Source: Bifidobacterium breve
GTDB lineage: Bacteria > Actinomycetota > Actinomycetes > S36-B12
Length of the DNA stretch: 13,903 bases
Assembly (NCBI GenBank): GCA_945870085.1
Contig: CAMBQX010000028.1
Location: 1-13,903 of the forward strand
Direction of reading: 5' to 3'
Positions 1-6,781 of the stretch are shown here, in pieces; positions within the stretch are counted from its first letter, which is position 1; each line of letters begins with the position of its first letter. The notes below the pieces were generated by a model. It saw only the letters and a list, made by a program, of their open reading frames with translations. It did no database searches and had not been told where the DNA came from. The position numbers and the translations under genes are program-made.

Positions 1-45
1 CCCGATGCCTCGATTTCCACCGGTGACTAGCGCAATATTTTTCAC
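1..45 (-). CDS. fabG: 3-oxoacyl-ACP reductase (SDR family), N-terminal fragment
   Basis: Only the first 15 codons lie in the window; the gene continues off the left edge. The peptide MKNIALVTGGNRGIG is the beta1 strand plus the glycine-rich TGxxxGIG dinucleotide-binding loop of short-chain dehydrogenases/reductases, and its form fits FabG, the NADPH-dependent beta-ketoacyl-ACP reductase of fatty acid synthesis. The start is GTG, with a GGAG ribosome site at 53-56 (minus strand), 7 bases upstream. The start overlaps the stop of the preceding membrane protein as GTGA, so the two are probably translationally coupled. From memory, actinobacteria often carry fabG followed by the enoyl reductase gene fabI/inhA in this region, so an enoyl reductase may follow outside the window. 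SDR membership is clear; FabG among SDRs is likely but rests on 15 residues. Confidence 0.75.
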   Translation of the reverse strand, partial: MKNIALVTGGNRGIG

Positions 46-752
46 GTTGTTTCTCCATTCGAGTCCATTACCGCGCTTGATTGCACCTCTACGGGTGTTT
101 GTTTCGGCTTGAGAAACACACTCAGAACGAAGATGCCAATAGGTAGATAGGAAGCAATGATTGGTGAGAACAAACTCATGACACCGATGAACAAGAAATA
201 TCCGGCAATGATCCACCCGCGATAACGCGCTGCGCCCGAGAGATTGGCGGCCTCGGATTCTGGCAAGAGCAAACGTGGATTGCGGCTCAAGTGACGCCCC
301 ATCAGGGTTCCTAGTGCACTAACACTGGCCATGAGAACCCAGTAAAACAGCGCAATGTCAGGTGTCGCCGAAGTACTGAAGTCCGTGAACGATCCACTTT
401 TTGCGAAGGTGTCGCCGTAGAGGCTGCTAAACCAAGGCAACAGCACGATTGCCGCAAGCCAGGTAGTGTTCAACCAAAATAGTGGGTTATCGTAGCCGCG
501 AATCTGGCTAAATACTCGACTATGCACCCGCCACATCACAGCGACCACGTAGAAAGTAAATAGGAAAATCACCAGTTGGCCTAAGTTCTTCGTAACCACC
601 GTGTAAAGCGGTGCGCCCCCAACCGGACCTTGAATATTGATGAGCGGCAGCACCATCAAAGTGATGGCAACGGCAACCACTCCGTCGCTGAACGCCATCA
701 AGCGATCGACCTCGCGGCCGGTGCTTAGCGGATCACTCCGACGAACACGCAT
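42..752 (-). CDS. TMEM175/DUF1211-family integral membrane protein (putative potassium channel)
   Basis: This 236-residue protein begins with a short charged N-terminus followed by RLMAFSDGVVAVAITLMVL (about 17-35). That is the hallmark of TMEM175 proteins: an Arg followed by the Phe-Ser-Asp motif (residues 21-23) in the first membrane helix. About six hydrophobic segments can be seen (near 18-37, 55-73, 90-108, 133-149, 178-197 and 200-215), matching the six-helix unit of bacterial members. Characterised bacterial homologues form tetrameric potassium-selective leak channels in the cytoplasmic membrane; channel function here is inferred from the family. The ATG start has a GAGGA site 6 bases upstream and shares one base with the dodecin stop (TAATG). 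The stop overlaps the fabG start. It thus sits in the middle of a coupled dodecin-channel-fabG cluster. The C-terminus is hydrophilic and shows no known domain. Confidence 0.85.
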   Translation of the reverse strand: MRVRRSDPLSTGREVDRLMAFSDGVVAVAITLMVLPLINIQGPVGGAPLYTVVTKNLGQLVIFLFTFYVVAVMWRVHSRVFSQIRGYDNPLFWLNTTWLAAIVLLPWFSSLYGDTFAKSGSFTDFSTSATPDIALFYWVLMASVSALGTLMGRHLSRNPRLLLPESEAANLSGAARYRGWIIAGYFLFIGVMSLFSPIIASYLPIGIFVLSVFLKPKQTPVEVQSSAVMDSNGETT

Positions 753-964
753 TAGACATCCTCAAGCCGGTACCCGACCTTGATGGACACCTGGAAGTGG
801 TCGACCGCGCCATCTTTGACGTAACCGCGAACCTGAGTGATTTCGAACCAGTCGATGTGCTTCATCGTTTTGCCAGCCCTCTCGACCGCGGTGCTGACCG
901 CCGCCTCGATGCTGTCCGGTGAGGTGCCAACGACTTCGGCCATGCCGAATGTGCGATTTCTCAT
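752..964 (-). CDS. Dodecin, small flavin-binding protein
   Basis: This 70-residue protein has the usual dodecin length and fold pattern: a beta strand, one helix (about 16-32), then two long strands. Diagnostic residues are Trp39 in DWFEITQVRG and Gln58 in HFQVSIKVGYRLE. They are 19 residues apart, as are the flavin-stacking Trp and the Gln of the archaeal dodecin. Dodecins assemble into hollow dodecamers that bind FMN, riboflavin or lumichrome (and CoA in bacteria) and are thought to buffer free flavin in the cytosol. There is no ribosome site before the ATG. Instead a TGTTAGGTT element, an extended -10, ends 7 bases upstream, so the mRNA is probably leaderless. It is the first gene of a cluster with the TMEM175 protein and fabG. 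Confidence 0.93.
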   Translation of the reverse strand: MRNRTFGMAEVVGTSPDSIEAAVSTAVERAGKTMKHIDWFEITQVRGYVKDGAVDHFQVSIKVGYRLEDV

Positions 965-971
965 GGTGGCG

Positions 972-980
972 AACCTAACA
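972..980 (-). promoter_or_regulatory. Predicted extended -10 promoter for leaderless dodecin mRNA
   Basis: Read on the minus strand, TGTTAGGTT holds the TANNNT hexamer TAGGTT (977-972) preceded by the TGN extension. Seven bases separate the hexamer from the dodecin ATG, which puts the expected transcription start at or next to the A of ATG. No Shine-Dalgarno sequence is present and I see no clear -35 hexamer. Confidence 0.6.
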
Positions 981-1002
981 CCTCGCGAACGGACATTTTC
1001 TT

Positions 1003-1018
1003 GCGCCCCACTAGGCGC
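1003..1018. other. Inverted repeat between divergent promoters (possible operator)
   Basis: GCGCC at 1003-1007 and GGCGC at 1014-1018 form a perfect 5-bp inverted repeat around a 6-base spacer. It lies near the middle of the 83-bp gap between the dodecin and DUF3099 starts, between their two predicted -10 elements. It could be a shared operator or be chance. A short match in GC-containing DNA is weak evidence. Confidence 0.25.
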
Positions 1019-1035
1019 GAGCCACCAATTGGCCG

Positions 1036-1041
1036 TACGGT
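1036..1041 (+). promoter_or_regulatory. Predicted -10 element for leaderless DUF3099 mRNA
   Basis: TACGGT fits TANNNT and is followed by exactly 6 bases and then the ATG at 1048, so transcription is expected to begin at the start codon. No Shine-Dalgarno sequence or convincing -35 hexamer is seen. Confidence 0.55.
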
Positions 1042-1047
1042 TAGAGC

Positions 1048-1377
1048 ATGGGAGTTAGGACGGGTAAAGCCAAGGCACCGATTATCGAAGTCTTCACGAT
1101 AACCGGGGCACAGCGGGCCCTGAGCCAAGAACAGACCGGGCGCACCCGTCGTTACCTAATCTCAATGGGTATTCGCACAGCATGCGTCCTGGGGGCGATT
1201 GTCGTGCCCGGCTGGCCCCGCTGGGTACTCATCGCCGGTGCCGTGGTTCTTCCGTATCTGGCTGTGGTGGTGGCGAATGCCGGCCGCGAGAACGACGAGC
1301 CTGGCGAATTGGGTGTTACGGTGCAAAGTCAGACAGCCCTGCCGCGGGCCGAAAGTTTTGATTCCCTTCAGCCATAG
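1048..1377 (+). CDS. DUF3099 family membrane protein
   Basis: This 109-residue protein matches the pattern of the actinobacterial DUF3099 family. It has an N-terminal stretch EVFTITGAQRALSQEQ (about 14-29), the basic segment RTRRYLISMGIRT (about 32-44), and two membrane helices (about 43-56 and 58-76) ending in LPYLAVVVANAG. The C-terminal 30 residues are polar and look disordered. The function of the family is unknown. The basic loop before helix 1 predicts that the termini are cytoplasmic. It is followed 9 bp later by SURF1, and its stop codon TAG forms the first three bases of the predicted SURF1 promoter hexamer. The ATG has a TANNNT element 6 bases upstream and no ribosome site. DUF3099 next to SURF1 and fabG recurs in actinobacteria as far as I recall. 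Confidence 0.85.
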   Translation: MGVRTGKAKAPIIEVFTITGAQRALSQEQTGRTRRYLISMGIRTACVLGAIVVPGWPRWVLIAGAVVLPYLAVVVANAGRENDEPGELGVTVQSQTALPRAESFDSLQP

Positions 1378-1380
1378 GCT
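1375..1380 (+). promoter_or_regulatory. Predicted -10 element for leaderless SURF1 mRNA
   Basis: TAGGCT fits TANNNT and lies exactly 6 bases before the SURF1 ATG at 1387. Its first three bases are the DUF3099 stop codon. There is no ribosome site before SURF1, so SURF1 may have its own leaderless transcript in addition to any read-through from DUF3099. Confidence 0.5.
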
Positions 1381-1386
1381 GGCACC

Positions 1387-2106
1387 ATGCTCGCGTTACT
1401 ACGGACCCGCAGGTGGATTGGCTTTACCACCCTAGTCTTGGTCTCGATTGTGGCTTTCGGACTTTTGAGTCGTTGGCAATGGCACCGAGCAAACGAAAAG
1501 CAGGCCCAGCGCATTGAACTGGAGCAAGCCGCAACCGCCAATCCGGTTGAACTAACAGCACTTGTCGCACCGGCCTCCGACTGGCAGATAATTTCGACGA
1601 CCGGCACTTATGACTCATCAACGCAGGTGGTGGTGCGCCAGCGACCCCAAGATGGGCGAAATGGATTTTGGGTTCTCACTCCCCTGATGCTGGCTGATGC
1701 TCGCAGCGTGTGGGTTGTTCGAGGTTGGCTGCCAGCCAGTTCTTCGGCTACCACCTCTCCGGTAATCCCAGAGCCACCTTCCGAGCCAGTCGCCATCATC
1801 GGTTCCTGGCATGGTTTTGAGCAGATCAATGAAGCCTCCCGCACCGGCCTGCCCGCAAAAATGGTCGGCGCCGTAGACCCCTCGGTGCTTCCGTTGACCG
1901 GTGATTTCGCTGGTTACTTAAGGATCACCGCCACCGCTCCGTCACAAGAGGTGCTCGCGTTCGTGTCTGCACCGCAGATCGACGACACCATGAACCTGTC
2001 CTATGCGGGACAATGGCTCCTATTCGCCGGTGTAGCACTTGTTGGTTGGTACGTCTTCCTAAGGCGTGAAGCCAAGGAGGATGCACGTGATACGCCCCCC
2101 GTTTAA
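1387..2106 (+). CDS. SURF1 family cytochrome c oxidase assembly protein
   Basis: This 239-residue protein has the SURF1 plan: an N-terminal membrane helix (about 11-27), a large extracytoplasmic domain, and a C-terminal membrane helix (about 208-226) followed by a charged cytoplasmic tail. Family signatures visible are SRWQWHR just after helix 1 (28-34), the strand VVVRQRPQDGRNGFWVLTPL, then VWVVRGWLPAS, and NLSYAGQWLLFAGVALVGWY entering helix 2. SURF1/Shy1 helps insert heme a into subunit I of aa3-type cytochrome c oxidase in the cytoplasmic membrane, so the organism very likely has an aa3 oxidase and heme A. It follows DUF3099 by 9 bp and converges on the ABC exporter with a 15-bp gap. I see no hairpin terminator in that gap. 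Confidence 0.9.
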   Translation: MLALLRTRRWIGFTTLVLVSIVAFGLLSRWQWHRANEKQAQRIELEQAATANPVELTALVAPASDWQIISTTGTYDSSTQVVVRQRPQDGRNGFWVLTPLMLADARSVWVVRGWLPASSSATTSPVIPEPPSEPVAIIGSWHGFEQINEASRTGLPAKMVGAVDPSVLPLTGDFAGYLRITATAPSQEVLAFVSAPQIDDTMNLSYAGQWLLFAGVALVGWYVFLRREAKEDARDTPPV

Positions 2107-2121
2107 TTTGGCCAGGCTGCT

Positions 2122-3999
2122 CTAGTTCGGAGTCACCTGGTCGGCGAACTGCGCCTCGTACAAATCAAAATAGGCGCCGCAGGCACTGATCAGCTCTTCA
2201 TGGGTTCCACGTTCGGCGATTTGTCCATCAACGACAACAAGTATCTGATCCGCCCGGCGAATTGTCGATAATCGGTGCGCAATTACGATCGAAGTGCGAC
2301 CGACAAGGGCTGAATCCAGGGCCAGTTGCACCGCAACTTCACTTTCACTATCAAGATGCGCGGTCGCTTCGTCCAAGATCACGATTCGAGGAGCTTTCAA
2401 TAACAGGCGCGCCAGGGCAATCCGCTGTTTCTCGCCCCCGGATAACCGGTAGCCACGGTCGCCAACCACGGTGTCAAATCCACCCGGCAATGCGCCGATC
2501 AGGTCGGCAATCTGTGCAGAGCGGCACGCTGCGAGCATGTCATCTTCGGTGGCATCAGGCTTGGCGTAAAGCAAGTTGGCTCTGATGGTGTCATGAAATA
2601 GATGCGCATCCTGGGTAACCGTGCCAATCGCTTGGTGCAGTGACTGCATCTGCAATTCGCGCACATCGTCGCCGCCAACCAACACGGCACCGTCGCTTAC
2701 GTCATAAAGACGATTAACCAAAGCACTAACGGTAGTTTTACCCGCACCTGACGGTCCCACCAACGCTGTCAAAGTGCCAGCCGGTACCTCAAATGACACT
2801 CCACGTAGCACGTCGGCATCGGCTTGGCCGGTATCCTTGCGTGCAATTGACTCCAGTGAAGCCAGTGAAACTTGGGCAGCAGTCGGATACTTGAACCACA
2901 CTTCTTCAAACTTAACTTCTAATGGCCCAGCTCCCACAGGTCGCGCACCGGGAGCATCGCGCACCAAAGGGGGCAAATCCAAGATTTCGAATACTCGCTC
3001 AAAAGAAACGAGGGCTGTCATTACCTCGACGCGAACATTCGACAGGGCTGTGAGCGGGCCATAAAGCTGTGCCAGCAGGCCGACCAAAGCCAAAAGCGTG
3101 CCTAGGGTCAGTACACCAGAAATAACTAAATTTCCCCCAAGCCCGTAGGTGATTGCCGTTGCCAATGCTGCAACCAGTGTTAGCGCGGTAAAGAACCACC
3201 TGTTAGCCATCGCCATCTTCACCCCGATATCGCGCACTTGCTCGGCGCGCCCGGAGAAGTTTGCGGCTTCATCGGCCGGCCGGCCAAACAGCTTCACGAG
3301 CAAGGCCCCCGCAACATTGAAGCGTTCGGACATCTGGACACTCATATCCGAATTTAGTTGCATGGATTGACGGGTCATACCTTGAAGGCGTCGGCCCATC
3401 CACCGGGCAGGTACGATGAATAGTGGGACAAGTAATAGCGAGACAACGGTTACTTGCCAAGACAGAATAAACATGGTGATCAGCACAATCACCAGCGAGA
3501 TCATATTGCCAAGCACTCCACCGAGAGTTGACGTAAACGCCTGTTGGGCCCCAATAACGTCACTATTGAGCCGTGAGATTAAAGCTCCGGTCTGCGCGCG
3601 CGTGAAGAAGGCCACCGATTGGTTTTGGACATGCGAGTACACCTCGGTGCGTAGGTCATAGATGAGGCCTTCGCCGATCCGTGAGGAAAACCATCGAGCG
3701 ACGAGTCCAAGGCCCGCATCAATAATGGCAATGATGCCGATCAGAACTGCCGTGAAGGTAACAAGACGTGAATCACCAACGCTAATGCCTTGGTCAATGA
3801 TTCGCCGAAAGAGCAGGGGTTGCGCAACGCTTAGTATTGAAGTGATAACAAGGGTCACTAAGAATGCGGCAATGAAGAGTCGGTAGGGGCGCCCGTAGCC
3901 AAGGATGCGTCGAATCAAGGCGCGGTTAAGCGATTTGGCACTTATCGACCGATCACGGGTCATTGACCGATAGGCGATCCAGACATTCTCGTTGGACAC
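2122..3999 (-). CDS. Type I ABC exporter, fused permease and ATPase
   Basis: This 625-residue half-transporter has an N-terminal exporter permease (about 35-330) with six hydrophobic helices, then an ATPase domain (about 360-620). The ATPase shows Walker A GPSGAGKTT (about 413-421), the Q-loop in VTQDAHLFHD, the signature LSGGEKQR (about 518), Walker B IVILDEATAHLD with the catalytic Glu intact (about 536-547), and the switch His in IAHRLST (about 573). It should work as a homodimer in the cytoplasmic membrane, or pair with a partner encoded elsewhere. The substrate cannot be read from sequence; lipids, peptides or drugs are typical of the family. The start is GTG with GGAAGGA (4005-4011) 5 bases upstream, 2 bp after the crotonase stop. 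A downstream ATG (MTRDRSIS, at 3963) has no ribosome site and is less likely. About 20 polar residues between strands of the ATPase domain (near 378-396) form a small insertion. Confidence 0.92.
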   Translation of the reverse strand: MSNENVWIAYRSMTRDRSISAKSLNRALIRRILGYGRPYRLFIAAFLVTLVITSILSVAQPLLFRRIIDQGISVGDSRLVTFTAVLIGIIAIIDAGLGLVARWFSSRIGEGLIYDLRTEVYSHVQNQSVAFFTRAQTGALISRLNSDVIGAQQAFTSTLGGVLGNMISLVIVLITMFILSWQVTVVSLLLVPLFIVPARWMGRRLQGMTRQSMQLNSDMSVQMSERFNVAGALLVKLFGRPADEAANFSGRAEQVRDIGVKMAMANRWFFTALTLVAALATAITYGLGGNLVISGVLTLGTLLALVGLLAQLYGPLTALSNVRVEVMTALVSFERVFEILDLPPLVRDAPGARPVGAGPLEVKFEEVWFKYPTAAQVSLASLESIARKDTGQADADVLRGVSFEVPAGTLTALVGPSGAGKTTVSALVNRLYDVSDGAVLVGGDDVRELQMQSLHQAIGTVTQDAHLFHDTIRANLLYAKPDATEDDMLAACRSAQIADLIGALPGGFDTVVGDRGYRLSGGEKQRIALARLLLKAPRIVILDEATAHLDSESEVAVQLALDSALVGRTSIVIAHRLSTIRRADQILVVVDGQIAERGTHEELISACGAYFDLYEAQFADQVTPN

Positions 4000-4001
4000 T
4001 C

Positions 4002-4802
4002 TTATCCTTCCATCGTAGAACGAAGATCCACGAGTCTCTTCGCCTGCGCGATGCGCTCAGCTCGATGCTGGTCCGCTGGAGCGTTGACTTCAGCCGCACG
4101 CAGGAGTGACTTCAATTCGCGAACCGCGCCCGCCGGAGCTGTGCTTAATGACGCGACCAAAGTGTCAGTGTGCTGAGCCAACTCCGCCAGTGGTGCCTTC
4201 GCGTGGGCAAGCCCGATGCGCACCGCTTCATCGGCGTCAACGAAACGCCCGGATGCACAAATCTCAAGGGCTTTTGAATATCCGACTCTATTAACGAGCC
4301 TAGAAGTGCCGGTTAGATCAGGCACCAGCCCAAGTGAAGTTTCACGCATTGCAAAAAGGGCGTTCTCGGAGGCGACTATGAGGTCACAGGCAAGTGCGAG
4401 TTGAAATCCGGCCCCAATGGCATGCCCTTGTACCGCCGCGATGGTAATTGCTGGTGTCTCAGACCACCAAGTAAATGCCGACTGGAAGGTTGTGATGAAC
4501 TCGTCAATCTCGGCTTTCGCAGAGCTGGCAAGAGTTAGTAGTGACTCTTCGCCTTCGATGCCTTCGGGACTTAGCATGCGACGATCAAGCCCAGCGCAGA
4601 AACTGACCCCCTCCCCCGTTAAGACAACGGCCCGCACCTCTTCGGTAATGAGTTCCGGGATCGACGCAAGGCGTCGCCAGGTTGCTGGTGACTGGGCATT
4701 GCGACTATCGGGGTTGGCCAAGGTGACGTGCAGTACGTCAGCTCGACGCTGAATCCGGACGCCGTCAAACTCGGTGGAATTGACCGACATGCTGCCCCCC
4801 AT
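4002..4802 (-). CDS. Enoyl-CoA hydratase/isomerase (crotonase) family protein
   Basis: This 266-residue protein has the crotonase fold. The first oxyanion-hole segment is SFCAGLD (67-73) and the second is GHAIGAGFQLALACDLI (126-142). Where rat mitochondrial hydratase has two catalytic glutamates 20 residues apart (Glu144 and Glu164), this protein has Gln134 and Glu154. One acid is therefore missing, and simple enoyl-CoA hydration is doubtful; isomerase, hydrolase or another CoA-ester reaction is possible. The following LGLVPDLTGTSRLV replaces the usual PGAGGTQRL. From memory, related actinobacterial proteins share this variant. The start is uncertain: ATG 4802 lies 6 bp after the ABC-F stop, while ATG 4790 (MSVNSTEF) has a G-rich ribosome site (GGGGGG). 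It is placed between ABC-F and the exporter in one probable operon, as echA12 is next to Rv1473 in M. tuberculosis. Confidence 0.88.
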   Translation of the reverse strand: MGGSMSVNSTEFDGVRIQRRADVLHVTLANPDSRNAQSPATWRRLASIPELITEEVRAVVLTGEGVSFCAGLDRRMLSPEGIEGEESLLTLASSAKAEIDEFITTFQSAFTWWSETPAITIAAVQGHAIGAGFQLALACDLIVASENALFAMRETSLGLVPDLTGTSRLVNRVGYSKALEICASGRFVDADEAVRIGLAHAKAPLAELAQHTDTLVASLSTAPAGAVRELKSLLRAAEVNAPADQHRAERIAQAKRLVDLRSTMEG

Positions 4803-4808
4803 TCGCTC

Positions 4809-6407
4809 TTAAGCTAGTTCAACTAAATCTACGTAGTCCGCATTCCAGAGGTCTTCATCACCATCGGGCAAGATCAGCACCCTTTCGGGGTCAAGTGCTG
4901 CCACGGCACCGGGGTCATGCGACACCAAAACCACCGCCCCCTCATATGAGCGTAAGGCTTGCAGCACCTCCTCCCGACTAGCCGGGTCGAGGTTGTTCGT
5001 TGGTTCATCTAAAAGCAGAACATTTGCCCCCGAGACCACCAAGCAGGCCAGTGCCAACCGAGTTTTCTCACCACCGGATAAAACCGATGTCGGCTTACGT
5101 ACATCATCGCCGGCGAATAGGAACGAACCCAGGACGGTCCGCTTACGCGTGTCATCCAAATCCGGTGCATTGCGATTCATCATCTCCAGCACGGTCGCGC
5201 TCGGGTCTAATGTTTCATGCTCCTGCGCGTAATAACCAACCACTGCACCGTGGCCGGGTTCGACAACACCGGTATCGGGTAGATCAACCCCACCCAAAAT
5301 TCGCAGCAGAGTGGTTTTACCAGCCCCATTTAACCCAAGAATCACCACCCGTGAGCCGCGATCGATGGATAAATCGACATCCGTAAATACTTCAAGTGAG
5401 CCGTAGGAGCGAGAAAGACCGGTGGCCGACAGCGGCACGCGTCCACATGGTTTCGGTGTCGGGAACCGGAGTTTGGCGACTTTATCGGCACGCCTGACTT
5501 CGTCGGCCCCGGCCAACAGGGTGTCAGCACGACGAAGCATATTTTGCGCTGCCTTTGCCTTCGAAGCCTTTGCTCGCATGCGTTCAGCCTGATTGCGCAG
5601 TGAGTCGGCCTGCTGCTCCGCATTACGGCGCTCACGTTTTCGCCGACGCTCATCAGTCTCACGAGCCGTTAAGTATGCCTTCCAACCAAGTGTGTAAACA
5701 TCAATCTCGCGACGGTTTGCATCAAGGTGCCAAACTCGGTTGACGGTACCCTCAAGCAAGGTCGCATCATGGCTAATGACGACGAACCCGCCTTCATATG
5801 AAGCCAGGAACTTGTGCAACCAGCGCACAGAATCCGCGTCAAGGTGGTTGGTGGGTTCATCGAGTAGCAGTACATCTGCGCCGCTGAACAAAATACGTGC
5901 TAATTCAACCCGGCGCCGCTGGCCACCAGACAGCGTGCCAAGCGGCTGGCTAAGAATTCGCTCTTCAAGGCCGACAGATGCGGCAATCGCAGCCGCCTGT
6001 GACTCGACAGCGTAACCACCCAATGCCTCGAACTCTGCTTCCGCGCGCGCGTAGCGGCTAATGATTCGATCGCGCTCATCTGGATCTGTGGTGTCCATCT
6101 GCATGCTGGCCTCTTGCATTCGCCGCATGACATCACGCAGGCCGCGCGCCTCCAGAATTCGATCACGGGCCAACTCTTCGGGATCCCCCGAACGCGGATC
6201 CTGTGGCAGGTAGCCGACGGTGCCGGTGCAAGTTATTTGGCCCTGAGCCGGAACTGCCTCGCCCGCCAGCGCCTTAGTAAAGGTGGTTTTGCCTGCCCCA
6301 TTGCGGCCAACCAGACCAACCCGGTCGCCTTTACCCACCCGAATCGACACATCGCCTATAAGGAGTTGGGCGCCGGCTCGAAGCTCAACTCCAGTGGCGG
6401 TAATCAT
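4809..6407 (-). CDS. ABC-F family ATPase (ribosome-associated type)
   Basis: This 532-residue protein has two ATPase domains in tandem and no membrane segment, which defines the ABC-F family. Domain 1 shows GRNGAGKTT (34-42), LSGGQRRR (about 158) and LLLDEPTNHLD (about 181-191). Domain 2 shows GLNGAGKTT (about 358), LSGGEKTR (about 442) and LLLDEPTNNLD (about 464-474). Between them lies a strongly basic, Arg/Lys/Gln-rich linker (about 245-310), predicted to be a helical hairpin like the P-site tRNA interaction motif. Family members bind the ribosomal E site and act in translation control or protect against antibiotics. Which role applies here cannot be read; the gene looks like the positional counterpart of Rv1473 rather than EttA. 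No ribosome site precedes the ATG, and a TAGAAT element lies 9 bases upstream. It probably heads the operon with the crotonase and the exporter. Confidence 0.93.
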   Translation of the reverse strand: MITATGVELRAGAQLLIGDVSIRVGKGDRVGLVGRNGAGKTTFTKALAGEAVPAQGQITCTGTVGYLPQDPRSGDPEELARDRILEARGLRDVMRRMQEASMQMDTTDPDERDRIISRYARAEAEFEALGGYAVESQAAAIAASVGLEERILSQPLGTLSGGQRRRVELARILFSGADVLLLDEPTNHLDADSVRWLHKFLASYEGGFVVISHDATLLEGTVNRVWHLDANRREIDVYTLGWKAYLTARETDERRRKRERRNAEQQADSLRNQAERMRAKASKAKAAQNMLRRADTLLAGADEVRRADKVAKLRFPTPKPCGRVPLSATGLSRSYGSLEVFTDVDLSIDRGSRVVILGLNGAGKTTLLRILGGVDLPDTGVVEPGHGAVVGYYAQEHETLDPSATVLEMMNRNAPDLDDTRKRTVLGSFLFAGDDVRKPTSVLSGGEKTRLALACLVVSGANVLLLDEPTNNLDPASREEVLQALRSYEGAVVLVSHDPGAVAALDPERVLILPDGDEDLWNADYVDLVELA

Positions 6408-6416
6408 GACATGAGC

Positions 6417-6422
6417 ATTCTA
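6417..6422 (-). promoter_or_regulatory. Candidate -10 element upstream of the ABC-F gene
   Basis: TAGAAT (minus strand) differs from TATAAT at one position and lies 9 bases before the ABC-F ATG, inside the 52-bp gap after sufT. The expected transcription start is about 3 bases before the ATG, which would give a nearly leaderless mRNA. The -35 region (TTTTTC at 17-bp spacing) is poor. Confidence 0.45.
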
Positions 6423-6459
6423 CGAGCAAATTCTCACCCGAAAAACCACGCCGGTACCC

Positions 6460-6774
6460 CTAGAGGTTGAACCCCAAGGCACGAAGCATGTCTTTGCCGT
6501 CATCGGTGATTTTGTCGGGCCCCCATGGTGGCATCCAGACCCAATTGATAGCGAAATCGGTTACCACGGCCGAGAGCGCCGCCCGTGTCTGATCTTCGAT
6601 CACATCAGTTAACGGGCAAGCCGCCGATGTCAACGTCATATTGACCGTTGCCACATTGCCGTCGTCGACACTTACCCCATAGACCAGGCCTAGGTCGACC
6701 ACATTGATACCCAGTTCAGGATCAACCACATCCTTCATAGCCTCAATTACCTCGTCCTCGGTCGCAATACTCAT
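6460..6774 (-). CDS. sufT: DUF59/MIP18-like iron-sulfur maturation protein SufT
   Basis: This protein, 104 residues from the chosen start, is a single MIP18/DUF59 domain. It shows VDPELGINVVDLGLVYG (17-33) and the conserved Cys53 in AACPLTD, followed by the INWVWMPPWGPDKI segment typical of PaaD/SufT proteins. SufT-type proteins help mature Fe-S enzymes, probably by handling or transferring clusters to clients, and they close actinobacterial suf operons. An upstream in-frame ATG at 6792 (MRNEDAM) would overlap sufU by 11 bases. I prefer the ATG at 6774 because GAGGA sits 4-5 bases before it and it lies 7 bp after the sufU stop. The reading frame is the same either way. It is the last gene of the suf operon; the next gene is 52 bp away and probably has its own promoter. 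Confidence 0.9.
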   Translation of the reverse strand: MSIATEDEVIEAMKDVVDPELGINVVDLGLVYGVSVDDGNVATVNMTLTSAACPLTDVIEDQTRAALSAVVTDFAINWVWMPPWGPDKITDDGKDMLRALGFNL

Positions 6775-6781
6775 CGCATCC

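Noticed and set aside
837..1058. Plus-strand open frame spanning dodecin and the intergenic gap
   Set aside because: It is antisense to dodecin and overlaps the start of DUF3099, has no recognisable family and no ribosome site.
2107..2121. Possible bidirectional terminator between convergent SURF1 and ABC exporter genes
   Set aside because: The 15-bp gap contains no inverted repeat or T-run long enough to support a terminator call.
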